Below are positions 7,645-16,873 of a DNA stretch of 64,000 nucleotides, piece after piece; the first letter of the stretch is position 1, and each line of letters opens with the position of its first letter. The DNA lies in NCBI RefSeq assembly GCF_000376105.1, contig NZ_AQWM01000006.1:86053-150052 (forward strand), given 5' to 3'. The translations under genes and the position numbers were made by a program. A model generated the notes under the pieces. The model had not been told where the DNA came from, made no database searches, and saw only the letters and a list, made by a program, of their open reading frames with translations. Origin of the DNA: Asticcacaulis benevestitus DSM 16100 = ATCC BAA-896 (GTDB lineage: Bacteria; Pseudomonadota; Alphaproteobacteria; Caulobacterales; Caulobacteraceae).

Positions 7645-8648
7645 ACAATAACCTCGGACTTGGCGGCCGCTTCCAGACGCAGGATCGCCGACAGCGGATC
7701 ATGGGAAGCCGCCAGCAGCGGACGGATAATATCTAGTTTGCCAGCCGGCGCGCGCAAGGTCAGCAAGCGCCCTGGCTCGCTCTGTGCGCGCTTCACGGCC
7801 TCGCGCAGCAACCTGTGCGCGGCACGCAGGTCAGGCTTGGCGTCCATTAGCGGACAGGCGCCCCACGGACGGACAAATTCAAGCGTGCCGAACTTGCCAA
7901 TGGGGCCAATGATAAGGCGATCGGCCTCAGCGCCGAAGCCGGATTGCAGAAGCTGGCGCAGACGATCGGCGTCATGGCGCTTGCCGATCAGGTCGATCAC
8001 CACCAGACCCGCCAGACCGGACAGGCGCAGACGGCGGGCGATATCGCTGGCCGCGCGTTCATTGCAGGCCTTGGCGAAGGCCTTGGGCGTGGCCACGCCC
8101 TCCCCGCCGGCTGAATCGACATCACACGCGATCAGGGCGCGGGTGCGTTCGACGCTGAGATAGCCGCCTTCGGGCAAAGGGCCCGATGGATTGAGCGCCG
8201 CGTCTTCGGCCTCGTCCAGCGCATCCGGATCATCGACGGCTTCAACAGGCAGGTCACCGAAAGCGGCCGTGGCGCGGGCCAGCAGGCGCTCTCTCAGACT
8301 CAGCACCGGTGACAGGCGGCGCAGCGAACCTTCGGCAGAACCGATCAGATTGGCGCGGGCCAGTTTGTCTTGGCGGGCCTCGGCGATGATGGTGACCTCA
8401 AGGGCGGCACCTTCATCGAGCTTTGCCAGCGCCTCCTGCGGGGCATCCAGCACCGCTTCGGCGCCATCCGCAAGGGTTAGGAAGGCGACGCCGCCGGCCT
8501 TGCTTTTCAGACGCGCTACCGAACGCACACCGAGCAGATTGAGCGCGGCGTCCTGGTCATAACCTTCGAGATAGATATGAGGCCGGCCATCAAGGCAGAT
8601 GGCGCCGCGCGCCAGTCCGAAGCGGCTCTCGTAGTGGAGCGTAATCAC
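7641..8648 (-). CDS. RNase E/G-family ribonuclease, short form
   Basis: The 335-residue protein matches the short RNase E/G relative that often sits between maf and yacG in Alphaproteobacteria. The catalytic part has GLVVIDLIGKRHDADRL (about residue 225), retaining the first acidic residue, and EADRLIIGPIGKFG (about 255), retaining Asp-Arg. The zinc-link and C-terminal scaffold regions of full RNase E are absent and the S1-like insertion is reduced. RNA cleavage is the likely activity but was not assessed residue by residue. It overlaps maf and yacG by four bases on each side. Confidence 0.75.
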   Translation of the reverse strand: MITLHYESRFGLARGAICLDGRPHIYLEGYDQDAALNLLGVRSVARLKSKAGGVAFLTLADGAEAVLDAPQEALAKLDEGAALEVTIIAEARQDKLARANLIGSAEGSLRRLSPVLSLRERLLARATAAFGDLPVEAVDDPDALDEAEDAALNPSGPLPEGGYLSVERTRALIACDVDSAGGEGVATPKAFAKACNERAASDIARRLRLSGLAGLVVIDLIGKRHDADRLRQLLQSGFGAEADRLIIGPIGKFGTLEFVRPWGACPLMDAKPDLRAAHRLLREAVKRAQSEPGRLLTLRAPAGKLDIIRPLLAASHDPLSAILRLEAAAKSEVIV

Positions 8649-9241
8649 GCCTTAAGACCCGCGCCTTCGAGCAGGCCCGAACCTTCGAGAAGACAGCGTG
8701 TCTCGTAGAGCGGCAATCCCATGACGCCGGTATAACTGCCAACCAGATGGGTGACAAAAGCGCCAGCGAGGCCCTGGATGGCGTAACCGCCTGCCTTGCC
8801 AATGCCTTCGCCGCTGACCAGATAGGCGGCCGTATCGGCGGCGCTCAGGCGTTTGAAGCTGATGCGCGTCTCGACAAGCCGTGATGACAGCTTGCCCGTC
8901 GGGTTCACCACCGCCACACCGGTATAGACGCGGTGACCACGGCCAGACAGCAGCTTGAGGCAGGCGGCCACATCCTCGGTGGTTTCGGCCTTATCGAGCA
9001 CACGGCGGCCGACGCAGACCACCGTATCGGCGGCCAGCACAAAGCCGGGCGTCGAGCTGGCTACGGCCTGAGCTTTCGACACAGCGAGACGCAGCGCCAG
9101 TTGCGCTGGTGTTTCATCTTTAAGGGGAGATTCGTCTAGATCCGCCGCAACGATCTGATCAGGCACAAGCCCGATCAGAGCCAGAAGGTCGCGACGGCGC
9201 GGGCTGGCGCTGGCCAATATGAAAGGAGCGCGCTCAGCCAC
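8645..9241 (-). CDS. maf: Maf-family nucleoside triphosphate pyrophosphatase
   Basis: The 198-residue protein opens with PFILASASPRRRDLL, the Ser-X-Ser-Pro-Arg-Arg motif of Maf proteins, and has VLAADTVVCVGRRVLDK (about residue 68) and SGRGHRVYTGVAVV (about 98). Maf enzymes hydrolyse non-canonical or modified NTPs to monophosphates and influence septation in some bacteria. The C-terminus has a short repeated LLEGSGLLEGAGL. It starts 10 bases after infA and overlaps the ribonuclease gene by four bases. Confidence 0.9.
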   Translation of the reverse strand: MAERAPFILASASPRRRDLLALIGLVPDQIVAADLDESPLKDETPAQLALRLAVSKAQAVASSTPGFVLAADTVVCVGRRVLDKAETTEDVAACLKLLSGRGHRVYTGVAVVNPTGKLSSRLVETRISFKRLSAADTAAYLVSGEGIGKAGGYAIQGLAGAFVTHLVGSYTGVMGLPLYETRCLLEGSGLLEGAGLKA

Positions 9242-9251
9242 GATATCAGGT

Positions 9252-9473
9252 TTACTTGAAGCGGTAGGTAATACGACCCTTGGTCAGGTCATAAGGCGTC
9301 ATTTCGACCAGAATGCGGTCGCCTGCCAGCACACGGATGCGGTTCTTGCGCATCTTGCCCGCGGTGTGGGCGATAATTTCGTGGCCGCTTTCTTCCAGCT
9401 TCACGCGGAACGTCGCGTTGGGAAGCAGTTCGATCACAGTACCCGGAAATTCTAAAAGCTCTTCTTTTGCCAT
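9252..9473 (-). CDS. infA: Translation initiation factor IF-1
   Basis: This is a single S1/OB-fold protein of 73 residues with the near-universal IF-1 features: [20 protein letters not shown] at the start, then [14 protein letters not shown] and [18 protein letters not shown]. It binds the ribosomal A site during initiation. The frame is open 14 codons upstream, but ATG 9473 gives the standard length. It heads infA-maf-RNase-yacG. Confidence 0.97.
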   Translation of the reverse strand: MAKEELLEFPGTVIELLPNATFRVKLEESGHEIIAHTAGKMRKNRIRVLAGDRILVEMTPYDLTKGRITYRFK

Positions 9474-9583
9474 ACGGCCTCTCTGTTGTGACGCGGCAGT
9501 CTCATAAAGACTCAAACGGCGCCAAAATATGCGATTGCGCCCTTTATACCCAAAGGCCAGATGTGGAAAGCCCTAAAACGAAA

Positions 9584-9612
9584 GCGCCCCTTGCCACAGG
9601 GGCAAGGGGCGC
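9584..9612 (-). terminator. Rho-independent terminator downstream of the barrel gene
   Basis: A perfect 12-bp stem (GCGCCCCTTGCC with GGCAAGGGGCGC) has a 5-base loop. On the minus strand it is followed by a T-rich run. It lies 30 bases after the outer-membrane barrel stop and before infA, so it should end that transcript and separate it from infA. Confidence 0.85.
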
Positions 9613-9642
9613 ATGCGATGAAGCGTTCCAAGGAGGGGGAAA

Positions 9643-10161
9643 CTAGAACTGCTTCACGAGGCTGAGGGTAGCCGTATCAGCCGTACCCTTATCGCTCTGG
9701 AAGTCCGAGCGCGTGTAATCGGCGCGCACGGCGTATTCCGGATTGATGTGGTACTGGCCACCGACACCGTATTCGAGGGCCGTACCCTGCTCAAACTTAC
9801 CCGCCGAGGCCGGGGCCTTCAGGTCGGTATCGGAAACGCCGACACGACCGATCAGGTCAAAGCTCGGCGAAACCGGCAGATAACCTACGCCGTAGACGGC
9901 GGCCTTGTTGGTCAGCTTGAACTTGTTGCCGGCAACCTTGTCGTCGTTGGTGCCGAAAGCGGCTTCACCTTCAACGCCGAAGTGCGGGGTGATCTTGGTG
10001 CCGACGCGGGCATTGACGCTGCCGAGATTGGTGCCGGTCTTGTCATTGTCGGTTTGCGAATAACCAACCGAACCGTACACCTTGCCCACGTCCTGAGCGG
10101 AAGCGGCGGTGCCGATAGCCAGAGTAGCGATAGCAGCGGTAGCGATAAGAAGGGTCTTCAT
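9643..10161 (-). CDS. Opa-like small outer-membrane beta-barrel protein
   Basis: The 172-residue protein has a Sec signal (MKTLLIATAAIATLAIGTAASAQ), then alternating strands typical of 8-strand barrels: KVYGSVGYSQ, HFGVEGEAAFG, AAVYGVGYLPVSP, FDLIGRVGVSD, LEYGVGGQYHI, YAVRADYTRSDF. It ends with TATLSLVKQF, whose terminal Phe fits the BAM signal. The ATG at 10161 follows GGAG. It has its own promoter region and terminator, so it is an independent unit inside the murA-yacG block. Function within the barrel families is unknown. Confidence 0.82.
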   Translation of the reverse strand: MKTLLIATAAIATLAIGTAASAQDVGKVYGSVGYSQTDNDKTGTNLGSVNARVGTKITPHFGVEGEAAFGTNDDKVAGNKFKLTNKAAVYGVGYLPVSPSFDLIGRVGVSDTDLKAPASAGKFEQGTALEYGVGGQYHINPEYAVRADYTRSDFQSDKGTADTATLSLVKQF

Positions 10162-10460
10162 AATATGTGCTCCAAAGTTGAACTGGTCACGCATCGGGGA
10201 GGATGCGGGCCGACGATCATGTTGTCGTCTGGAGCTAATATGGCGATGCGAACGGGCCTTCGTGGGGCGATTACAGGGTCTTTTTGAGGTCTTTGCGGCC
10301 GATTAAGGCCATATGAACACGGTCCGGCCCCGTACAAGGCGAACCGCGTTTTAATCGTCCGCATTCAGACGTAATTCAGCCCTATTGATGAACCAGTATG
10401 AATGACAAAAAAGTAATGAAAACATAAGTCTAGGCAAAATGTGCCCATCAGGGACCGATC
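10162..10460. other. Intergenic region upstream of barrel gene
   Basis: About 300 bases separate the barrel start from the UPF0262 stop. The part near 10370-10440 is AT-rich and probably holds the barrel promoter. I see no RNA gene, large palindrome or open frame worth reporting. Confidence 0.45.
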
Positions 10461-10925
10461 TTAGCTGCGCACCAAGGCGTTCACAAGTGTGAATAGACGC
10501 CGCCCTGTCTCGCGGTCAAGAGCTACCTTGCCCTTAAGGCGCTCAGTCAGAAGCTCAGCGCCTTCATTGTGGACACCGCGACGCCCCATATCGATCGACT
10601 CGATCTGTGCGGGCGTGGCGTTTTTCAAGGCTTCGTAATAGCTCTCGCAGATCATGCGATAATCGCGCAGCATGGTTTTGAAGGGGGCCAGGGACAGCAT
10701 GATCTTGCGGGCGAAGTCAGGACCGGTGATATCGAAGACCAGCCGGTTGTCTTCCAGAGCCAGCCGCAGATCGAAGGGGCCTTCCGAACCGGCTTCGACG
10801 GCGCCTTCAGGCTCGAAGCTGTTCTTCTCAATCAGATCAAACATCGCCACCTTGCGCTCGTGCTCGACCTGATCGGAAGGGGCGCTCAGAGAGGCTTCGT
10901 CGATATCGATACGGGCAAGGCGCAT
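10461..10925 (-). CDS. UPF0262 family protein
   Basis: The 154-residue protein matches the alphaproteobacterial UPF0262 family: MRLARIDIDEASL at the start, HERKVAMFDLIEKNSF, and the closely spaced FARKIMLSLAPFKTMLRDYRMICESYYEAL and IDMGRRGVHNEGAELL segments. No catalytic motif is apparent and the function of the family is unknown. It is characteristic of the murA-infA neighbourhood in Alphaproteobacteria. Confidence 0.85.
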   Translation of the reverse strand: MRLARIDIDEASLSAPSDQVEHERKVAMFDLIEKNSFEPEGAVEAGSEGPFDLRLALEDNRLVFDITGPDFARKIMLSLAPFKTMLRDYRMICESYYEALKNATPAQIESIDMGRRGVHNEGAELLTERLKGKVALDRETGRRLFTLVNALVRS

Positions 10926-11008
10926 GTCATGTCTTTCAGGCAGTTAGGCAATCAGGTCAGAACGCAAAGGATGCGCGACTCACTCTGTTTTGGCAAGCGC
11001 CCTAAACC

Positions 11009-11482
11009 TCAGAGTTCGTGAAGCGGCGTGCTCTTGGCGCGGCGCGGCGCGGCCAGATCAAGCAGCAGGACATCGAGACACTCGACCTCAAGACGGATAT
11101 CCTTGTCCGCCCCGCCGGCAAAGCGCAGCGTCAGGGCGAAGGCGGGCGCTTCCAGCGCTTCGGCGGATATATCAAGCAGGCTCAGCGCACCGAGGGTTTG
11201 CGTCAGATCGATGCCACGCCGTTTGATGGCGGTGACATCGCTGATGCGCAGAACCGACGGCGCTCGCAAGGGCGTGGCACCACCGGCTTCGTGGCAAAAG
11301 CGATTCATACGCAGAGTCAGATGGCGGCCCGTGGGGTCATAGGCGATATCGCCGACACGCAGAGCCCCATCCTGCACAATGGCGGAGATCGCCGGCAGGT
11401 CATCGGCCTCATGCGCGATCAGGCGCAGAGGCTTGGCAGGCACCTTACCCCATCCCAGCACATTTTGGCCAAACAAACCCAT
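11009..11482 (-). CDS. DUF2948 family protein
   Basis: The 157-residue protein starts at ATG 11482, the base immediately after the murA stop, so it is translated from the murA message. Features of DUF2948 proteins include LRLIAHEADDLPAISAIVQD, VGDIAYDPTGRHLTLRMNRF and the C-terminal IRLEVECLDVLLLDLAAPR. Function is unknown; the family is nearly always beside murA in Alphaproteobacteria. Confidence 0.85.
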   Translation of the reverse strand: MGLFGQNVLGWGKVPAKPLRLIAHEADDLPAISAIVQDGALRVGDIAYDPTGRHLTLRMNRFCHEAGGATPLRAPSVLRISDVTAIKRRGIDLTQTLGALSLLDISAEALEAPAFALTLRFAGGADKDIRLEVECLDVLLLDLAAPRRAKSTPLHEL

Positions 11483-12775
11483 CTATTCGTCTTCCATGAT
11501 GGGCTCATCACCCTTGAGACGCTTGATCACCGCGCCACAGGCCGACAGCTTGCCTTCGAGATTTTCAAAGCCACGATCCAGGTGATAAACGCGATTGACG
11601 ATGGTTTCGCCACGCGCCGCCAATCCGGCGATCACGAGCGAAGCCGAGGCGCGCAGATCGGTCGCCATAACCTGTGCGCCACGCAGCTCGCTGACGCCAT
11701 GGACGCGGGCCTCATTGCCGGTGACGCGGATATCTGCGCCAAGACGGCCCAGTTCCGGCACGTGCATAAAGCGGTTCTCGAAAATGGTTTCGCGGATCAC
11801 GCTCTCGCCCTCGGCAAGGGCCATCAGCGCCATGAACTGCGCCTGCAGATCGGTGGCAAAACCGGGATAGACGTCGGTCGTGACATCGACGGGGCGGATC
11901 TTGCCCGAACGCCGGATAGTGACGGTATTATCGCCGCGCTCAACGTCGCAACCGGCTTCGACAAGCTTATCGAGCAGGATGGAAATAAGTTCGGGCCGTA
12001 CCTTGGTCAGGCGCACTTCGCCGCCCGCCATGGCGCCGGCCACGGCATAGGTACCTGCTTCGATACGATCGCAGATGACCGACCAGTCGGCGCCCTTGAG
12101 GCTGGTGACGCCTTCGATAACGAGGGTGCTGGTCCCTGCTCCGCTCACCTTGGCGCCCATGGCGTTCAGGCATTCGGCGAGATCAACGATCTCGGGTTCG
12201 CAGGCGGCGTTCTTCATCACGGTCGTGCCGTGAGCCAGGACGGCGGCCATCAGGGCGTGCTCGGTGGCGCCGACGGAGACGAACGGAAACTCGATCTCGG
12301 CACCTTTCAGGCCACGCGGCGCCTGGGCGAAGACATAGCCTTCGTGCATATCGATATGGGCGCCGAGCGCTTCCAGCGCCTTCAGGTGCAGATCGACCGG
12401 GCGGGCGCCGATGGTGCAGCCGCCGGGCAAGGACACCTTGGCGTGGCCGGTGCGGGCGATCAGAGGCCCCAGCACATTGAAGGAGGCGCGCATCTGGCGC
12501 ACCAGATCATAGGGGGCGAAGGCCGAGGTAATTTCAGGGGTGTGCAGCAGGGTCTGCGGACCGTCCGGCCCATCCGATTCGGCAATCTGGGTGCCGAAGC
12601 GTTGCAGCAGGCGGCCGAGCAGGCGCGTATCGGCCAGACGCGGCATATTCGTGAGTCGCACGGGTTCGGAGGTCAGCAGCGACGCAGCCATCAGCTTGAT
12701 GGCGGAGTTCTTAGCGCCTGAAACGGGGATGTCTCCGAAGAGCGGGTGGCCGCCCTCAATAGCAATGCGATCCAT
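11483..12775 (-). CDS. murA: UDP-N-acetylglucosamine 1-carboxyvinyltransferase MurA
   Basis: MurA adds enolpyruvate to UDP-GlcNAc, the first committed step of peptidoglycan synthesis, in the cytoplasm. The 430-residue length is normal. [20 protein letters not shown] at the N-terminus and [10 protein letters not shown] contain the conserved Lys-Asn pair. [15 protein letters not shown] (about residue 117) holds the catalytic Cys that fosfomycin alkylates. ATG 12775 gives the family's usual start; the frame is open 11 codons further but that part has no homology features. It leads the minus-strand run to DUF2948. Confidence 0.97.
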   Translation of the reverse strand: MDRIAIEGGHPLFGDIPVSGAKNSAIKLMAASLLTSEPVRLTNMPRLADTRLLGRLLQRFGTQIAESDGPDGPQTLLHTPEITSAFAPYDLVRQMRASFNVLGPLIARTGHAKVSLPGGCTIGARPVDLHLKALEALGAHIDMHEGYVFAQAPRGLKGAEIEFPFVSVGATEHALMAAVLAHGTTVMKNAACEPEIVDLAECLNAMGAKVSGAGTSTLVIEGVTSLKGADWSVICDRIEAGTYAVAGAMAGGEVRLTKVRPELISILLDKLVEAGCDVERGDNTVTIRRSGKIRPVDVTTDVYPGFATDLQAQFMALMALAEGESVIRETIFENRFMHVPELGRLGADIRVTGNEARVHGVSELRGAQVMATDLRASASLVIAGLAARGETIVNRVYHLDRGFENLEGKLSACGAVIKRLKGDEPIMEDE

Positions 12776-12864
12776 AATGTGTCCGTGACTCGAAACCAAT
12801 GTCCGCAAACTGCGGATAGGCGGTTCTACATGACATTAGGCCCTGCGCAACACCCCGTCCGTCT

Positions 12865-13056
12865 TTACACGTCGTTTTGAACCGGTTTTTCGGCAATATC
12901 ACCGTCGCTCCCGGTTGATGACACGCTGGCCGGTGCATTGGCGGCCTTCCGCCGGCGCAGGTTTTCACGCAAGGCCGCCTGCAAGCGCTCGGCCTTGATC
13001 TCGGCGTGAGTGCGCTGCGTACGTTGGGCGGCTGGTTTTTCCGGGGTATCATTCAT
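12865..13056 (-). CDS. Small charged protein upstream of murA
   Basis: The 63-residue protein starts MNDTPEKPAAQRTQ, with a central basic helix (HAEIKAERLQAALRENLRRRK) and a Ser/Gly-rich tail. An ATG at 13074 would add six residues. Short proteins of this kind precede murA in related genomes as far as I recall, with no known function. It is probably real, because frame and position are conserved, but the support is weak. Confidence 0.55.
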   Translation of the reverse strand: MNDTPEKPAAQRTQRTHAEIKAERLQAALRENLRRRKAANAPASVSSTGSDGDIAEKPVQNDV

Positions 13057-13214
13057 GACGGGATGACATTTCACTTCGACTTGCAGGCTCTGACTTAAGA
13101 AATCAGGGGATTAATTGCAAGCACGGCGATTTTTCGCGTTTGTTCGTCACTTTTCGCTTTGTCTTCGGCAAAACTTTGGCTATAGCCCCGCCCTCGGTTA
13201 CTTTTTGTAGTCGG

Positions 13215-13289
<75 letters not shown>

Positions 13290-13290
13290 G

Positions 13291-13321
13291 CGGGGCCCCT
13301 GTTTTAAAGACAGGGGCCCCG
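13291..13321 (+). terminator. Strong hairpin after tRNA-Thr
   Basis: A perfect 12-bp stem (CGGGGCCCCTGT with ACAGGGGCCCCG) closes a 7-base loop two bases after the tRNA CCA. No T tract follows, so it may act as a processing or Rho-dependent boundary rather than a classical intrinsic terminator. Confidence 0.65.
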
Positions 13322-13441
13322 ACCACTTTATCCCGACATTTTTAGCTTTGGCTCAATATGAGATCGCCGACGGCGAAACTGACATTGATGCCCGCCTCGA
13401 CCGACTGCGTACCGCCGATCAGATCAAGTCAGCGCGGGTGC

Positions 13442-13611
13442 TTAACGCCGCAGATCGCTGGTGGCCTGGTAAAGTTCGGTATCGAAGCCGCACATATGGC
13501 GCAGATGGTTCGAGGTCTCCATCTTGCGGCGGAAGGTCGCTTCGCTCACCTGTGTACGAGCGGCTTTGACAGAGGCCGGGGGCGGATGAAGTTGAAATCA
13601 AAGCGGAACAT
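13442..13611 (-). pseudogene. Small phage-type gene, frameshifted remnant
   Basis: From ATG 13611, preceded by GAGGAG, the frame reads MFRFDFNFIRPRPL and then stops early. A one-base shift within the C-rich stretch near 13590 opens a second frame reading VSEATFRRKMETSNHLRHMC and FDTELYQATSDLRR to a TAA at 13442. The join would give a protein of about 56 residues. I do not recognise it; position after the holin gene suggests a phage origin. It could also be chance. Confidence 0.4.
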
Positions 13612-13719
13612 AAGCGACTCCTCGTCACAAGCTGAAACATAGCGTAACAATGCGGCGATAGCGCGGCGATATTCGTCTTTGGCCTTCACAGCAAAAAGAC
13701 GATAAAAAGCCCTGTGATG

Positions 13720-14255
13720 TTATCGCTTGAGGCCGATGTGCGGGCCGCGATCACCAAACCACCAGGCCAGGGCGCTCGAAGCCGCGAACGTGACCGCATT
13801 GACGAAGGTCAGGATCACCGCCTCCGAGGTCGACGCCGGCAGTTTGGACGCCATGGCGCTGAAGAATAGTACGGTAAAGATCAGCCAGATCAGCACCGTC
13901 AGCACAGGACGCGCCAGACCGCGCACCGCCTCGACCCAGGGATAGCTGCTGCCGATACGAGCATCTGCGTCAATAGAGGCGCGTAAACCCGTCCATGAAC
14001 CCTCCAGAGCGCTTCTTTCCAGTCCCTGCGCACCAAGCTTCAGTTCGTTTTCGGTTTCCTCGGCACGGCCTTTGATCTGCAGGGCCTGCAAATCGGCCTC
14101 ATGCGCCCACAGGTCTTTTTCGTGCGCCATTTCCAGCGTGCGGTCCTGGCGTTTCTCGCGCATCTCGAAAATACCGACCAGACGGCCAGCGCCTGAGCCG
14201 AGGGCGCCGAACAGCCCCCAAGGGCACCGCTGCCGGTCAAGGATAGGATATCCAT
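13720..14255 (-). pseudogene. GTA-type three-helix holin gene, frameshifted
   Basis: The intact-looking part (13720-14163) encodes a coiled N-terminal region (MREKRQDRTLEMAHEKDLW), then hydrophobic segments PVLTVLIWLIFTVLFFSAMA and AVILTFVNAVTFAASSALAW with the ending WWFGDR. These are features of the holin family linked to gene-transfer-agent release and many phages. The true start appears to be ATG 14255 (MDILSLTGSGALGG); a run of five C (plus strand, 14215-14219) breaks the frame, and one extra base would join it to GALGSGAGRLVGIFEMREK. It overlaps the endolysin gene. Confidence 0.7.
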
Positions 14256-14700
14256 CGTGTCATGCCTCCATTGCTGTAATCCCATTGCGCCGGACGGGTG
14301 CGCGGCGGGGTCAGCCGCCGACGATCCAGGTGCAGAAAATTCGTGCCGTAACCGAAACCGGTAAATCCCGCCGCCAGAGCTTCTTTGCGCAAGGCGCCGC
14401 GGCCCGGTCACCCCATCCCGCCACGTCGATATCGACCGCGAGAGCAACGCGATGCTGCGACAAGGGCGCCCCGCCGACCACTGCGTTATGCAAGGCGCAG
14501 CGTCGTGCTGAATTGATGCGTAAAGGGAAGCCGATCCTGACACGTACCGCTTCCAGCGCATCGAGAAAATCCGGATCGTGATAATATTCACCGCCGCAGA
14601 ATTTACCGCAACGGCAGGCCAGTTCGAGCGGCGTGAAATGTGGCCACACCCAGCGATCAGGCTTGAAGGCCGAGGCTTTCGGATAAAGTCCCCGCTCCAT
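14237..14700 (-). pseudogene. Peptidase M15A-type endolysin gene, frameshifted
   Basis: From ATG 14700 the frame gives CGGEYYHDPDFLDALEAV, GFPLRINSARRCALHNAVVG, and SQHRVALAVDIDVAGWGD. These are features of the M15A D,D-peptidase fold with His-X6-Asp zinc ligands. Near 14394-14402 a one-base insertion shifts the frame; the continuation is ALRKEALAAGFTGFGYGTNF followed by LHLDR and WDY, ending at TGA 14237. The last zinc-ligand His is therefore out of frame with the rest. The start lies one base after the tail-gene stop, as in a lysis cassette. Confidence 0.75.
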
Positions 14701-15574
14701 GTCAGCCCACCAGAAGCGCCGGCGCCGTGCCGGAAAGGGCGGTGTAGACCTGCGCGCTTTCATCGGCCGGCAAGGCGGCATAGGTGAAGGCGCGATAATA
14801 GCCGGTCCCGGTCGCGGACGTCGCGGACGCCGAATCGTGCCCCATGGCAGCGCTCACGGCCATATTGACCGCGGGCGCTGCATTGAAAGCCGCCGCCAGC
14901 CAATAGATGCCGGCGCTCAAGGGCTGCGAAATGGCCAGCGCCAACGCGCCTGCCGTCGTGGTGGTCAGTGTGCCGGCATCGACGACCAAGCCCCCCGGAG
15001 GCCCCTGATTATCGGCATAGATACCCAGGCGAACATTCCCGCTCGGCCCCGTCGTCACCCGCACATTCAGCGCCACGGCTGTCAGATCATAGGGAACAGC
15101 CACCGGCACGACATAGAGCCGGTTGGCGGTCACCGCGGCATTGCTGGTGGTCGTCATGCCGATAGGCCCGACGCGTTTGCCGCCCGCGCCGAGCGTGCTT
15201 TTCATCGGCCAGGCCGGCGGCTGAATGCCCCAGCGCGCTGAAATCTTGCCATTGTCGGCGGCGGTCAGGGCGGTCGTACACGCCGCACCATCGGGCGATA
15301 CCTTGAGGCGAAGCGTGTTATCCCCGAGCAGGCCCAGAATGGCGCGCGAGCTATAGCCCTTCTGGAGGAGGATTTGCGCCGTATCGCCATCGTTTTCCTT
15401 GTTAAGGCCCAGGCTGATATCGCCGCTGCCGCCCTCAGACGCCGGTTTGGCGCTTAGCAGGGCCACCGCCCCTTTGACGGCCAGCACATTGTAAGCGATG
15501 GGGTGGACGCCCCCACTCGACGGCATCAAAGTGCCAGAATGGTCATTGTGGACCAAGCAAGAGAGGAAGCGTCC

Positions 15575-16612
15575 GTGGAAAAGTTTAACATCGTTGGTCT
15601 CGATTTGGCAAAGAATACGATCCAGGTTCATGTGGCGGATTTCAAGGGCGCCGTTCTGCTTCGTCGTAAGATTTCCCGTAGCCAGTTGCTTCCCTATCTT
15701 GCGGGCTTGGAGCGATGCATTGTCGCTATGGAGGCCTGCGCCGGCGCCCACTGTTGGGGACGGGAGATCGCGAAGCTGGGACATGAAGTCCGCCTGCTTC
15801 CAGCCGTTTACGTCAAACCATTCGTAAAGCGACAGAAGAACGACGCGGCCGATGCCGAAGCCATTTGCGAGGCAGCGATGAGGCCGACCATGAGGTTCGT
15901 TGCAGTCAAGAGTGACATCAAGCAAGCGGCGTCTATGATTTTCAAGGTCCGGGATTTGTTTGTCCGCCAGAAAACTCAGTTGATAAATGCTCTTCGAGGG
16001 CACATGGCTGAATTCGGGATTTACATTCCTGCTGGTCCGGCCCACGTCGGCAGCTTGATCGCCAGGCTCGATGATCCGGCGTGCGACCTGCCAGAGCTGG
16101 CAAGGGCGACCTGCGCGCCTCTAGTTGAGATGTTGGGGCAGTTAAAAACCAAAATTAAACAGCTGGATGCGGAGATCGCACACCGTGCCAAAGAAGATGA
16201 TATCGCGAAGCGCCTGATGACCATTCCCGGGATAGGACCAGTCATCGCTACGGCCCTTGAGGCGTTGGCTCCGCCTTCAGCGAGTTTTACAAAGGGCCGC
16301 GATTTTTCGGCATGGTTGGGACTGACGCCCAGGCAGAATTCTACGGGTGGCAAGACGAAACTCGGCAAAACATCCAAGATGGGCCAACGAGATTTGCGCC
16401 GATTATTGATCATCGGCGCGGCATCCGTTGTCCGATGGGCTGCCCGCCATGGCGCTCCCGAGGGATCTTGGCTAAGCCGTATGTTGGGCAAAAAGCATCC
16501 CATGCTTATTACGGTTGCACTTGCCAATCGAACGGCTCGTATAGCCTGGGCGTTGATGACGAACGGTGGGATATACAGTGCCAATGGTCCATTGGGCGTC
16601 AGTGCGAAATGA
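15575..16612 (+). CDS. IS110/IS1111-family DEDD transposase
   Basis: The 345-residue protein starts best at GTG 15575, preceded by AGAGGA; an ATG at 15539 lacks a ribosome binding site. NIVGLDLAKNTIQVHVAD holds the first Asp, IVAMEACAGAHCWGREI the Glu, and KNDAADAEAI two Asp: the RuvC-like DEDD site. The C-terminal domain has IPGIGPVIATALEAL and FSAWLGLTPRQNSTGGKTKL, including the Ser region used as second nucleophile in this family. The protein looks intact, so the element may still be active. Confidence 0.92.
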   Translation: MEKFNIVGLDLAKNTIQVHVADFKGAVLLRRKISRSQLLPYLAGLERCIVAMEACAGAHCWGREIAKLGHEVRLLPAVYVKPFVKRQKNDAADAEAICEAAMRPTMRFVAVKSDIKQAASMIFKVRDLFVRQKTQLINALRGHMAEFGIYIPAGPAHVGSLIARLDDPACDLPELARATCAPLVEMLGQLKTKIKQLDAEIAHRAKEDDIAKRLMTIPGIGPVIATALEALAPPSASFTKGRDFSAWLGLTPRQNSTGGKTKLGKTSKMGQRDLRRLLIIGAASVVRWAARHGAPEGSWLSRMLGKKHPMLITVALANRTARIAWALMTNGGIYSANGPLGVSAK

Positions 16613-16873
16613 AATTTAGTCGGTGACATGGGCACATGATCAACGACTAAATAATGTGGGCAGGGTCAAAGGAGATTAAGGACAAGCGGTCGACTAGACA
16701 GGTCAGGAGACTCAGACGCCGGAGGTGCACATCGAGTGCGGGTAAACGTATTGGACCAGATCTGCGAACTTCCATAAGGGCCCGCGACGTATGAAGGTCG
16801 CATCTTGAGGCCGGACACACGTCAGCACCCGACCATATTGTTCATGATCAACAGAGATTTTGCTTGCATTTTA
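16613..16873 (+). ncRNA. Candidate seekRNA/bridge RNA region of the IS right end
   Basis: About 260 non-coding bases lie between the transposase stop and the right inverted repeat. In IS1111-type elements the guide RNA that pairs with donor and target DNA is encoded here, whereas in IS110 types it is upstream. I assign the region by position and family knowledge only; I did not resolve the RNA ends or guide loops. The predicted target half-sites would be the tail-gene sequences flanking 15502 and 16885. Confidence 0.4.

Noticed and set aside
10990..12721. Long plus-strand frames opposite murA and DUF2948
   Set aside because: They are GC-rich shadows of murA and DUF2948, with no family features.
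13348..13642. Plus-strand frames after tRNA-Thr
   Set aside because: No ribosome binding site or recognisable features; the minus strand gives a better, though frameshifted, reading.
15530..16045. Long minus-strand frame across the transposase
   Set aside because: It is antisense to the IS110 transposase and only joins the true tail-gene end by chance.
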